A stretch of 64,000 nucleotides of DNA. Origin: Euryodendron excelsum. Its lineage: Eukaryota > Streptophyta > Magnoliopsida > Ericales > Pentaphylacaceae. Position numbers and translations under genes: made by a program. Of the stretch, positions 36,036 to 46,531 are shown piece after piece. Each line of letters opens with the position of its first letter. Position 1 is the stretch's first letter. Location: contig CM065381.1 in the NCBI GenBank assembly GCA_033060915.1, positions 30,498,336 through 30,562,335 of the forward strand. The letters are read 5' to 3'. A model generated the notes under the pieces. The model saw only the letters and a program-made list of their open reading frames with translations. It did no database searches and was not told where the DNA came from.

Positions 36036-38999
36036 GGGTAGAATTAGGAAAGAGCGGAGTTAGGAAGGATGTGGAAATTGAGTTTTAAAATTTAGGAAAG
36101 ATTTTTATGTTCAAGTTTTGGAAACTTAAGATTTAGGAAAGGAGAAGTTTAGGAAGGATTTGAATTAGGAAAGATTTAGATTTTGAAATTTTAAGAAAGA
36201 TTTAAAGTTTAGGTTTAGGAAACTTATGGTTTGGGAAGGTAGAAAATTAGGAAGGAGTTGAATTAAGAAAGGTTTAGGTTAGAAAGGGATTGGATTTTTT
36301 TTTTAAACGGGAAGGTTTGATTTTGTTTCAAAAAACGGAGGATAGGATCTAGTTTCCTAAACGGGGAGATTGGATTTGGTTTCCTAAAGGGAAAAATTAG
36401 ATTTGGCAAGGATTTGGAAAGGGAAGTTTCTAGAAACCCTAGATTTGGAAAACTATAATTTTGACATAGAAAATAGGTTTTGAAAATATGTATAGTTTTG
36501 ATGTAGAAAACAAGAGGTTTTGGAAATCTAGGTTTGGGGCAAAGTTTGAAAACCATGTTTTTGGAAAGAACATTAGGGTTTCCTAATGGTTAGCTCTAGG
36601 GCTTGACTTGGACTTTAAGGAAAGTGTTTTTGGAATGTATATTTTTGGAAATGAAGGTTTTTAGAAGAGAATCCTAGGGAAGAGTTTTTGGAAAGTGAAT
36701 TTGAAGAGAGCGTTTTTGGAAAGAGATTTTAAAGAGGAGTTTTTGGGAAAATGTGTTTTTAGAAACAAGTTTTTGGAAGGAAATCCTAGAGAGGAGTTTC
36801 TAGAGGGAAGATTTTGGAAAGAAAGTTTTTGGAAAGATTTTTGGAAAGAGTTTTTCTAGGAAAGAGACCTAGGGAACGTTTTTGGAAAGTGGACTTTGGA
36901 GAGAGGATTTTGGAAAGGAGTTGAAAAAGGGAGTTTAGAAAAATAGATTTTTGGAAGGAGTTTTTGAAAACAATTTTGGAAAGAAGAGTTTTTTGGAAGT
37001 ATGTTGAAAAAGAGATTTTTAGGAAGAGTTTTTTGAAAAGAGAGTATTTTGGAAAGTATAAAAACATCTCACTTTTCCAAAGCGATTCTAGCCATAAAAG
37101 GGCTAGAACCACTTTAAGAAAGTGGTTTTGAAAACAACAAGGGTTGAAAATATGGACCATGTTGATCACTTTAAATATAACACTTTTCTAAAGCAACCCT
37201 AGCCATGGAAAGGCTAGAATCACCCTAGGATTGTGGTTTTGAAAATAAGTTTTTTAAAAAAGAGAATTTTGATGCAATTTTGGAAACAAGCTTGAAAACG
37301 ATTTTGAAAACGAGTTTCTGGAAGATGCAAGATCATGATATGCACAATATAAGTTTGGGGTCGTGAACATACAAGGTTAAGGCTTCACCACATAATCAAG
37401 GGGGCAGGACTCACGTGGTCTCCGGTTAGCCTAAAGGAAAGCCCCCGACACGGTGACCCTCCGATAGTCTAATCCTACACATGGATCGGGAGTCCCCTTG
37501 TTTCAAGCATACAAAGAAAGGAGGGAAAGAGATGGGGGATTAAAATAGAGAAAACCCAAGTGGGTTAGGAGAGAGAAGAGAGAGGGGGGAAGTGCGAAAA
37601 TTTAAAGAGAAAGCCTACCGTATGCCTTGTTTGTTTTGCGCGCCTTGCTTGTCTTCGGTCTTCGGTCTTCGTCTTGATCTTCGTCTTCAATCTTCAGTAA
37701 TTGTCTTTAAACTTTAGATTGCAGCTCTTCACGTCTTCAAAGGAGGGTTGAAGGCTAGTGTATGAGTGTATGGGGGTGTGTATGAGTGTATAGGAGGCTA
37801 GGGTTTAGTGTATGGTGGCTAGGGTTTGGAAAACCTAGGGAAGCTAGGGTTTAAGGAGTACACGAGCTCTGTATATCGAATTATATGATTTTTAGAATGA
37901 GTTTGCGGACCCCTTTCACGTTGGAAGAGGCTCTGTATTTATAGAGGTTGGACAACACTGGTGCCTGTTGCAGTGGCGCCAGGCCAAACTTTACACTGGC
38001 ACCACTAGGAGTGGCGCCAGGCCATTTTTTGGCTTGGCGCCAACTATTCAGGAAATGTTTAAGGTCAGCAAGCAACTTATCTTTGACTAGATTTGGGCGC
38101 TTGTACTAGTGACTACCATGTAATTTTTAGCCTGGCTTCACTAGGAGTGACTCCGGAAAGGCCAGGAAGGAGTTTAAGAGACCGGGATCGATCCGGATGG
38201 CCGAAAAAGAGCAGGGACACTTAGAATAGTGTCCCGGAGGTATTTGACTTGAAAAATGAGGATAAGATATGTCGGAAGGGTTAACCGGGCCTTTAGGGGC
38301 AAAACGGTCAATCAGATCGGGAAGCCGCCGGGACGGACGCGGACTGTCCCGAAAAAATACTCAAGATTTGGAAACATTAATCAGAATGTTCCCAAAGGTT
38401 GCCGGTTTGATTCCCAGAGCCGGTGTGGTCGGAAATGGTGACCGGCCCACCAGGGGCAAAATGGTTATTTTGCACCGGGTTGGTCGGAACTGACTCGGAA
38501 TGATTCGGAAAAATAAAGGGAGTTTGAGAACACTATAAAAAGCATTTTCAGGAGGTTCCCGGTTTGATACCCAGAGCCGGTGTGATCGAAAAAGGAGATC
38601 GGCTCACTAGGGGCAAAACAGTCATTTTGTACTAGGTTAGCCGGAACTGACTCGGAATGATCCAAAAAGATAAAGGGAGGTTGAGAACGCTATAAAAAGC
38701 ATTCTCGGGAGGTTACCGGTTTGATACCTAGAGCCGGTGTGGTTCTCGAGGCGTTCAGATGCCTAAGGGCAGAATGGTCATCTTGATTAGAAAGTCTCGA
38801 AAAAGGCCCAAGGGGCAGTTTGGTCATTTTTCACCGAAGTGGGCTAGTAGGCACTGGTGTTGACCTGGGTGTTGAGTGTTTCTGTCACTCTGACGGCAGT
38901 CGTCATGACACAGGGGTTTATTGGCAATTCCCTATATCGACCTGTTTACGAGTATTTCCGCTACTCGAATGGTTGTGATGTTTGTGAGTATTTCTGCTA

Positions 39000-39445
39000 C
39001 TCGAACCGTCTCGAGGAATAAACTGTCTCGGGAGAGGGATTGAAAAGGGGACTTACTGTCTTCGGAAAGACGTGCCTGATTTGGGACCGTTTCCAAGAAT
39101 AAACTGTCTCGAGAGAGGGATTGGAAAGGAGACTTATCGTCTTCGAAAAGACGTGCTTGATTTGGAACCGTCTCGAGGAATAAACTGTCTCGAGAGAGGG
39201 ATTAGAAAGGGGACTTATCATCTCCGAAAAGACGTGCTTGATTTGGAGCCATCTCGAGGAATAAATTGTCTCGAGAGAGGGATTGGAAAGGGGACTTACC
39301 GTCTTCGAAAAGACGTGCCTGATTTGAAACCATCTCGAGGAATAAACTGTCTCGAGAGAGGGATTGGAAAGGGGACTTACTGTCTTCGGAAAGACGTGCC
39401 TGATTTGGAACCGTCTCGAGGAATAAACTGTCTCGAGAGAGGGAT
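39000..39445. repeat. 81 bp tandem array in LTR B2
   Basis: Six units marked by GAATAAACTGTCTCG at about 39016, 39099, 39178, 39258, 39340 and 39420. Because 81 is divisible by three, the array gives an open frame with a 27-residue repeat. I treat that frame as a by-product, not a gene. Confidence 0.85.
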
Positions 39446-39653
39446 TGGAGTTGGAGTTGGAAAGAACAATGCCCCTAAGGGCGTTTTGGTCATTTTGCCT
39501 CTATTTGGGCCTGGCGGGCCTGCTAAGCAATGGACAGACGGGATTTGGACTTAGAAAGTTGTTTTCGATTAAAATACGTCCATATTGACTTGAACACAAG
39601 TCTGGACGGAATGTAGACTGCCGAGCAGTCAAAAATGGGGTGCTTACACTACG

Positions 39654-42600
39654 ACACTAAACTCACACGATTCGATAAAAGTTCCCTGGAGCGTCTCACA
39701 GACGCTCCGTCTAAATTGTCTTTTCTCCCGATTCCCGGGTTATAACGCACCGTCAACTAACTTGAGAAATGCGTAAATCAGAAAATTCTCGAAAGCTCGT
39801 CCATAGATCTTTCCATCGATACGGCTCAATCGAATAGATCGCTTCCCGAAGCCCTCCATCGTACGGTGTGAAAACTATAACTTTCAGCAACCCCTGGAGC
39901 GTCTTGCAGACGCTCCGCCAAGGTTGACTTTTTCTCCGATTCCCCAATCAAAACGCACCGTCAAATGACTTGAGAAATGCGTAAATCTGGGAATTCCCTA
40001 AAGTATTTTCAGAATACTTTCCATCGGTACGATCCGATCGAAAAGATCGCTTCTCGAAGGCCTGGATCATGCGATACGAAAACAGCTACTTTCAGACACC
40101 CTCAGAGCGTATCACAGATGCTTCGCAAAAGTGACCTTTTATACACGCTTCTCGGGATGATATCCCCTACTTCCAGACACAATTTAAACTTTCCAAAAAC
40201 ATGAAAGTTCACTGGAAGCCTTGGGAGAACATCCCGAGTGCTACCGATTCCCCCGAAACCTTCCTGATTTACTCAATTATCGAGGCAAAGTTTGGATGAA
40301 CCTTCCCGCTGATGGAGCGTATGCTACATGCGCTCAAATTTTGATCAAATCGACGAACTTTCGATCAACAGTCGAGATTTATCCAGTACATGGGCTGCCA
40401 CGTGTCATTCTAGCAATGGAAAAGTACCTGCGCATGTCCTACATGTGCATTGCCAAATTTTGGCCAAGTGCATATAGTACATGCGCCAGGCCTATTCCAG
40501 AATCTCTAAAAATACTAGACCACCCTTTGCATATTTCAACTCCAATTTCTGATGCGAAGCCCTGCTGAAGTCATTCTAAAACTGCGAATCTCTATATATA
40601 CTTCATCCCTCCAACACTTAGCTTAGGTTCCATCATCCCCAAGCCTATATACTTCACATATAAAGCCTTATACACCATCAAACACTCCCTACCAGCCCTC
40701 AAAGCCTTCTTGAAGTTATTCAAACTCCAATCAAAGCATCCCTTGAAGACTACAAGTGTGTTGAAAGCAAAAGGTGGTATTTCTTTTATATTTGTGTCTT
40801 CCCCCACTCCTACCTTTTCCCTCCTAACCTATTTAGGCTATTCTCTATTTTAACTCCCATCTTCAACCCTCCTTTCTTGCATGAGCCAAGAGGCCTCTTA
40901 GATCATGAATAGAGGAAAGCAAGTGAGAGCCACTGTGTAGAGGGACCTCTCACTAGCCTACTTTAAGATGGTATGGCCTAAGAGCCCGTTGTTTATATGG
41001 TGTAGCCTATAAGCCTTGTATGTGATCATGACCCCTTGTATATTACTATTTTGATCATGTTTTGCATGCTTGATTTCATTTTACGCTTATTGTCATGCTC
41101 TACAATGCTTACATTGTTCTTATTTTCATGCCATCTCCAAGCTCTATATTTCTTTCAAAAATTGTTTCAAGAGTTGGCCCCTTGAAGTGTAGGATGAGAT
41201 TTTAGAAATTATGCCTTAGAAGACCTCCTACTAGTCCCCTAACTTTCATTTTGGTGTCATGACATTTTAATTTGCATAAGGGTTGCTTTTTAATTCTCTA
41301 ATTTTTAAGATTTTCATTCTTTTAAGTGTAGTGGTTGGAATGGCCCCATGGAACCCTCTCTTGAGTGGTCTCCCTTTTGTTTGGCCATATGAACCATCTC
41401 TTGATGGAATGGTTCCCTTGAAAAGTGGTTTTCAAAATCCTTCTCAAAAGATGATTTTCAAAAATGCATTTTCTCCATATTTGCATAAAAAATGATTGTC
41501 CAAAAATTGCCATCATTATGTTGATTTTTGAAATCCTCACTCTTGTCAAGATAAATGTTATAATGGCCATGAGAAAACCCTCCTTAGAATGGTCTCCAAT
41601 CACCAACCATATAAACCATACTCTTGACTAGAGTCAAAATTTTCATGAAAATGATCTTCAAAAAGATTGCAAACCAAAGTCCATTGCATATCATGTTTTG
41701 TTTTCAAAACTCTTTCCAAGAATGCATCAAAACAACTTTCAAAACCATTCTCCAATCTAACCCTAGGTTAACTTGACCCTAGTTGACCAACCCTAGGTTA
41801 ACTTGACCCTAGTTGTCCAACCCTAGGTTAACTTAACCCTAGTTATCTAACCCTAGGTTAACTTAACCCTAGTTGCCCAACCCTAGGTTAGCTTGACCCT
41901 GGTTCATTCACCTTAGGTTAACTTAACCCAAGTTAATTAACCTTAGGCCATCCCTAACCCTGGGCTAACCGAACCTAGGTTAGTATACTTTAAGGTTCCA
42001 ACTCTTGAACCCTTTTCTAAATAATCACTCAATCTTAAACTATTCTCATAACCTATTTTTCCAAACCTCCTACTCTCTTGATTTAAAAAAAAAAAAAAAA
42101 AATTCAAGTCCATAAACTCTTTCAATGTTCTTACACTCTATCTTCAAAACATTTCCAAAAATATTTTCAGAAGATCACAAACGTAAGGTGTCCCTAGCCC
42201 CCTCATGGTTAGGGATTCCAAGGACAAGTGATAAATCAAGAATAACCTCTAAGGTTGTCCATATTAGGATTCCAAACCCTTAGCCATTTCCAAAAATCAT
42301 TTTCAAAAATTAATTCATCAAAACATGCCCCTAAGGTTTTCAAAATAAGACTTCAAAAACACTTTCAAGTTCTCTTGAGTCATGCTAACGCATTTTTTCT
42401 AAAACTTCCTTAAGTTGATCCAAAAATATTTTCAAAGTACTCTATCATTCAATTTCAAGTCAATACTTCCAAGACCACAAAGAGTCTTCAACTTCCAAGA
42501 CCACAAAGAGTCTTCAATTTTCAAAGACCTCAAAGTGTCTTAAACTTTTTCAAAGACCACAAAGAGTCTTCAACTTCCAAGACCACAAAGAGTCTTCAAC

Positions 42601-43357
42601 TTCCAAAGACCTCAAAATGTCTTAACCTTTTTCAAAGACCTCTAAGTGTCTTAAACTTTTTAGACCCCAAAGTGTCTTCAAACCTTCCAAAGGCCCCAAT
42701 GCACCTATTTTTCATTGGGCTCTTGCCTGAACTACGAATGACCTGATTCTCGCCAAATGAGATACGTAGACAAGCTAAAATGGTGCGGTCATAACTTCTA
42801 TTTTAACTCCAATCCCCCTTTTCAAAAATTTCTATCAAGTCAAAGTTTCAATCTCAAACTCCTTCAAAACTCCCATGTTTTCAAACTCCTTCCAAAACTT
42901 GCATCATGCATCATTCATCCGAAAAGTGATGACTAAACCCCATTTCCAAAGTTCTAAAGTGGATATTAAGTGGACAATGGTAACCGGTTATTCTAAGTGA
43001 GTGAACAAAGGGTGATTAGACATGTAGGTACCGAAAGGGCGGGTAAAGGTGATGATCTTAGGATATCTTCCCTACACGTAACCAACCCCCGAACCATAGA
43101 TTTTTGTTTTCAAATGACTAAAATGGAGTTATTTTCCAAAAGGGCTTAAATCTTTCCAGAGGCTGCCAAAAAACCTATTTTCTTAAAAACCCTCTCGTGA
43201 GGGAGTTTTCAAAACCATTTTCAAAAACCCTAAGTTTAATCTTCGGATTAACACTTAGTTTTAGGTGCTCTAACTCACCTTAATCAAGTTAGGTGGCAAC
43301 TCCTGTTTTTCTAACAAGCCATTAGTCAAACCAATTTTCAAACCTAATCGCACTTGT
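39654..43357 (+). repeat. 3' LTR A2, second segment, truncated
   Basis: Resumes at ACACTAAACTCACACGATTC exactly where the first segment stopped (compare A1 at about 8012). It runs in step with A1 through the inverted repeats, promoter block, 30 bp array and 3' module to CGCACTTGT, and lacks the final ~105 bp including the GCGCGACA end. Near the end, identity with A1 is about 94-95% by eye. Confidence 0.88.
41757..41945. repeat. 30 bp tandem array in LTR A2
   Basis: About six contiguous units AACCCTAGGTTAACTTGACC plus CTAGTTGNCC in strict 30-base register. Confidence 0.9.
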
Positions 43358-43663
43358 AGGCACGTCTTTCCGAAGACGGTAAGTCCCCTTTCCAATCCCT
43401 CTCTCGAGACAGTTTATTCCTCGAGACGATTCTAAATCAGGCGCGTCTTTCCGAAGATGGTAAGTTCCCTTTCCAATCCCTCTTTCGAGACAGTTTATTC
43501 CTCGAGACAGTTCTAAATCAGGCACGTCTTTCCGAAGATGGTAAGTCCCCTTTCCAATCCCTCTCTCGAGACAGTTTATTCCTCGAGACGGTCCCAAATC
43601 AGGTACGTTTTTTTGAAGACGATAAGTCCCCTTTTCAATCCCTCTCTCGAGATAGTTTATTCC
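43358..43663. repeat. Displaced fragment of the 81 bp LTR-B array
   Basis: About four units (AGTTTATTCCTCGAGACG spaced by 81 bases) in the orientation of B1. They are joined directly to the truncated end of A2 on the left and to a copia fragment on the right, with no LTR ends. I infer a rearrangement junction. Confidence 0.8.
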
Positions 43664-43771
43664 AGAAGAAAAAGAAACAGAGTAACCGGAGTCATACAAT
43701 TGACTAAGAGAAACAAAATTCAAGGAAAGACTAGGAATGTGATACACATCAGAAAGAGATAGATTAGGTGG
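43664..43771 (-). pseudogene. Ty1-copia polyprotein fragment (gag-pre-integrase)
   Basis: Read on the - strand it gives NLSLSDVYHIPSLSLNFVSL then SQLYDSGYSVSFSS, the gag-pre-integrase block that precedes the integrase zinc finger in copia polyproteins. It is about 36 residues long and cut abruptly by the 81 bp array. No integrase follows on that strand. Confidence 0.75.
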
Positions 43772-43827
43772 TTGGTAACTTTGTATCTTCTTAGGATTTA
43801 TATAGTCTTGTATTATATACTAACATG

Positions 43828-44681
43828 TTAAGGATTAATAATTCTACAATTAGTTATGTCATTTGTCACTTGTACCAATAATAAGTTTATTTTACAATTT
43901 ACTTTAGAATCTAACTACAGAGTGAACAGTTGTGTGCGCACGGTTGTCGAAGTCTCTGTTATTTTTAAGCCTATAAATATGATTTTTGTACTAAGAATTT
44001 GGGAATCTTAGATTCAGCACTTAGGATAATTTTCAGCTGTTTATCTCTCGTCTCTAGGCCATTGTTTTAGTTGATTCGACTTATAATTCATTTTCAATTC
44101 CTTGTAAATCACTTTCTAGTTCAATTGTAATTTCTAGCTTCAATTCATCATGATCTCAATTCAAAACTTCATTTCTACTTTGGGTATGACTAGCTAAATT
44201 TTCAATTAAGTTCAATTGTGTAAATCATTCGAGGATCTCAATGGTTTCAATAGAGGTAAAATCTAATTTCATTGTTGTATCTTCTTAAACATCCAATTCT
44301 TAGCAATTGAAGTTTAAATTCATAAGAATACTAAGATTATAAATTATGTTTGGAAATTTCAATTTATGATTTGCAAATTGTGCATTGATTTTATCCAAAT
44401 CGATAGTAATAATCTATGATTCTCAAATTGATTTTAATCATAATTTCAAATTGCTATTGAATTGAATCTATGGTAATTATCTCTTAGAATGATCCTATTG
44501 AAATCTTGTATTCTTGATTAAGTTTTTGAGTTTTCATTCAATAGTAATTAATTGGGTATGAGAGTTACTTAGATCGATAGTATTAATACATAAATCTCAT
44601 TGTCTATATATCTAAATTGATTATTATTGATTTAATTGTTTTTATAGTCAAAATTCGCCGAATCAAACCTCTAAATTATTT
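43828..44681 (+). repeat. Decayed LTR-like repeat, family C copy 4
   Basis: TATA-like CTATAAATA near 43971, then GGTATGACTAGCTAAA and a TGAAGATT-like/AATAGAGGTAAAATCTAATT block ending in GTTGTATCTTCTTAAAC. These match C3 in the same order (GGTCATGAGCGGCTAAA, AATGTAGGTAAGGTTGAATT, CTATATCTTGTTGATAC). The start at TGTTAAGG and the end are guesses. Confidence 0.45.
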
Positions 44682-44893
44682 GTGTTTGATTTGAGTTATC
44701 TCTCGCAAGTCTCTAGATTATCTCTCTCCACATAGAGATGTAGAAAGAGATAACAGCCCAGTGAATATCAGTCTTGGTGGAGTCATGTTTGTGTTTGATT
44801 TGAGTTCTCTCTCTCAAACCTCTAGATTATCTCTCTCCACATAGAGGTGTAGAAAGAGATAATAACCCAGTGAATATCAGTCTTGGTGGAGTC
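44682..44893. repeat. 109 bp tandem duplication
   Basis: Copy 1 starts GTGTTTGATTTGAGTTATCT at 44682 and copy 2 starts GTGTTTGATTTGAGTTCTCT at 44791. Both contain TTATCTCTCTCCACATAGAG and GTAGAAAGAGATAA (an internal TTATCTCT/AGAGATAA hairpin) and end AATATCAGTCTTGGTGGAGTC. Confidence 0.85.
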
Positions 44894-46290
44894 GTGAAAC
44901 ATGACTCCAAAACGAAGTCGTGTTTTCATTATACGATTTAAGAGGCATCCTAGGTTTGGATATTAAGTTTAAAATGACATTGGATTTGAAAAATAAGTTG
45001 CAAAACAACGTGGTTCTAGTACAAAAAAACTCGTCAACTTGCTCGCTGATGTCCCAACCTTGCATGGTCATGTGTCTCCACGTGTACATCCTAGTTGTCT
45101 GACAAGTGTTCGAAGTCGACCTTTCCTTCGTCCGGCAACTGCAAAGGTCTTGAAGTGGCGAAACACACTGAAACCTCACTGTCGAGTTCCTGTGATGCGG
45201 GTCCATAAAATTGATCGATCAATGGACTTGAAAATTGCATCCCAGCTTTCATCATTATCTTTTAGCTTTACTTTTTTAACTCTCCATTCTGGTAGATCAC
45301 GTGTTTTCTATAAACAATAATGGTGATGAATCATTATTTTCATGCATGTAAAACTAGCCGAATAATAGGTTTAATTTTTTTTTTTTTTTTTGACGATAGC
45401 TGGTCTTTGAATTCATTCCTAACAAAACTCTTAGCTTGACCGACATCAGTGCAATAGTTTTCTCTCAAGAATAATTCATGCAATGCAGTGTATTCAAACT
45501 CAAGTAGGACCGACATTATAAAAACGATGTATTTCTACTTCACGCTTCTTCTCAATTGAACAAATTCGATTACATAACTCCCAAAGAAGAAGAGGGGTAA
45601 CGAGGTAATTGTCAGGGATCCAATATTGGGGCAGGACATGAACATTAATGATGTGGGCATTAAAACAACCTCACATTGACCAACTCCAAAGACTATGCAA
45701 TTAATAATTAATATCTGTTGATGACATGCGCTTAGTATATGTGATAACATCAATCTTTTATACTATACTAATCTTTTAGTGTCTTAAGTGTTTGATTTAC
45801 TATTTTCTTTAAGTTCATACAAGGACACTATGTATATGAATTATATAAATTTATGCATTATATAAATAATTGTTAGTCACAAAATAACATGAGAAATAAC
45901 AAATTTGAGATCCTATACTTAACAAGTTCAATCACCTGGCAAATTGTGTTATGTCATCTACGGCTAATCCCCCGACATATGTCCACTGTCAATCATCATA
46001 ACACATGCACATTGTCAGAAAAGCTCTTACCATGCATGTTTTATAAATATATGTATGCTTTCGTCCATGGCCCACACTCTCTCCCAACCCCTTAATAAAC
46101 AAATTTCATTTGGAAGTTTGGAATTAAATGTAGGTCATTAAAATCCATAATGGAAAAGGGTTTCTTTAAGTGTGGAATGGTTAGAAAGTGACCAAGCCCT
46201 GGTTAGGTGTAGAGACAGGTCATGTCAGTTCAGTGACTTTCGAATTATCTTTTTGTTATGAGCACTATAATGATGAGCAACGTTTGGAAA
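44894..46290. other. Intergenic stretch downstream of the GH3 gene
   Basis: No supported gene. It contains an 18-base poly-T run near 45380 and short frames of 60 to 109 codons without recognisable domains. It separates the retroelement cluster from the 3' end of the GH3 gene. Confidence 0.5.
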
Positions 46291-46296
46291 TATGTT
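46291..46296 (-). promoter_or_regulatory. Candidate polyadenylation signal of the GH3 gene
   Basis: AATAAA on the - strand (TTTATT on +) about 235 bases after the stop codon. Plant polyadenylation signals are loose, so this is only a candidate. Confidence 0.4.
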
Positions 46297-46531
46297 TATT
46301 GGCTGTTTACAATCGAAAAGTGTCAAGAGAGCTAAACATGTTATTGAGTAACCAACCAAACAATACAAGAAATTCTAACATACTGATGTTAAATCGCTAA
46401 TGGATGCTAGACACGCAGTTGAAACCACTAGCTAAGACCACTAGCTTACCAGCTGATGATGAGGCCCTATCGATATGTCTGGCATTGACCGAACTGATGA
46501 TCAGTCGTGATTGATAACTGACATGCTCTTG

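Larger units (their letters stand above)
29523..39648 (-). mobile_element. Solo LTR B2, reverse orientation, inserted in A2 and itself interrupted
   Basis: On the + strand it begins TGTCGCGCCCAGA and ends GGGGTGCTTACA, the exact reverse of LTR B ends. Flanks are CTACA (29518-29522) and CTACG (39649-39653), a 5 bp target duplication with one CpG-type change. After removing A3 and one copy of its duplication it is about 5.17 kb, close to B1. It has the purine-rich mirror of B1's pyrimidine zone and an 81 bp array (about 39000-39445). Confidence 0.88.
7101..43357 (+). mobile_element. Giant Ogre/TAT-like Ty3-gypsy retrotransposon, gag only, heavily interrupted
   Basis: The whole element runs from 5' LTR A1 (7101-11787) to 3' LTR A2 (28561-29522 plus 39654-43357). 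Between them, in order, are a tRNA primer-binding site (11790), a leader, a broken gag (15010-16702), a long non-coding stretch, a PMD reading frame on the opposite strand (26165 down to 19118), a 3' region with ~100 bp tandem repeats and a polypurine tract (28544-28556). No protease, reverse transcriptase, RNase H or integrase is visible in any frame. Long LTRs, the gag type, the PBS and an extra antisense ORF are all known for the Ogre/TAT lineage. Removing the nested solo LTRs leaves about 10 kb of internal DNA. By eye, A1 and A2 are about 90-95% identical, mostly C/T and G/A differences, which fits one old methylated insertion. No outer target duplication can be checked because the end of A2 is lost. 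Confidence 0.8.

Noticed and set aside
39072..39554. 160 aa frame with a 27-residue repeat, and its partner at 43322-43747
   Set aside because: Open only because the 81 bp LTR repeat is a multiple of three. It lies inside LTRs or array fragments with no start context, except that the 43664-43771 part is a real copia fragment.
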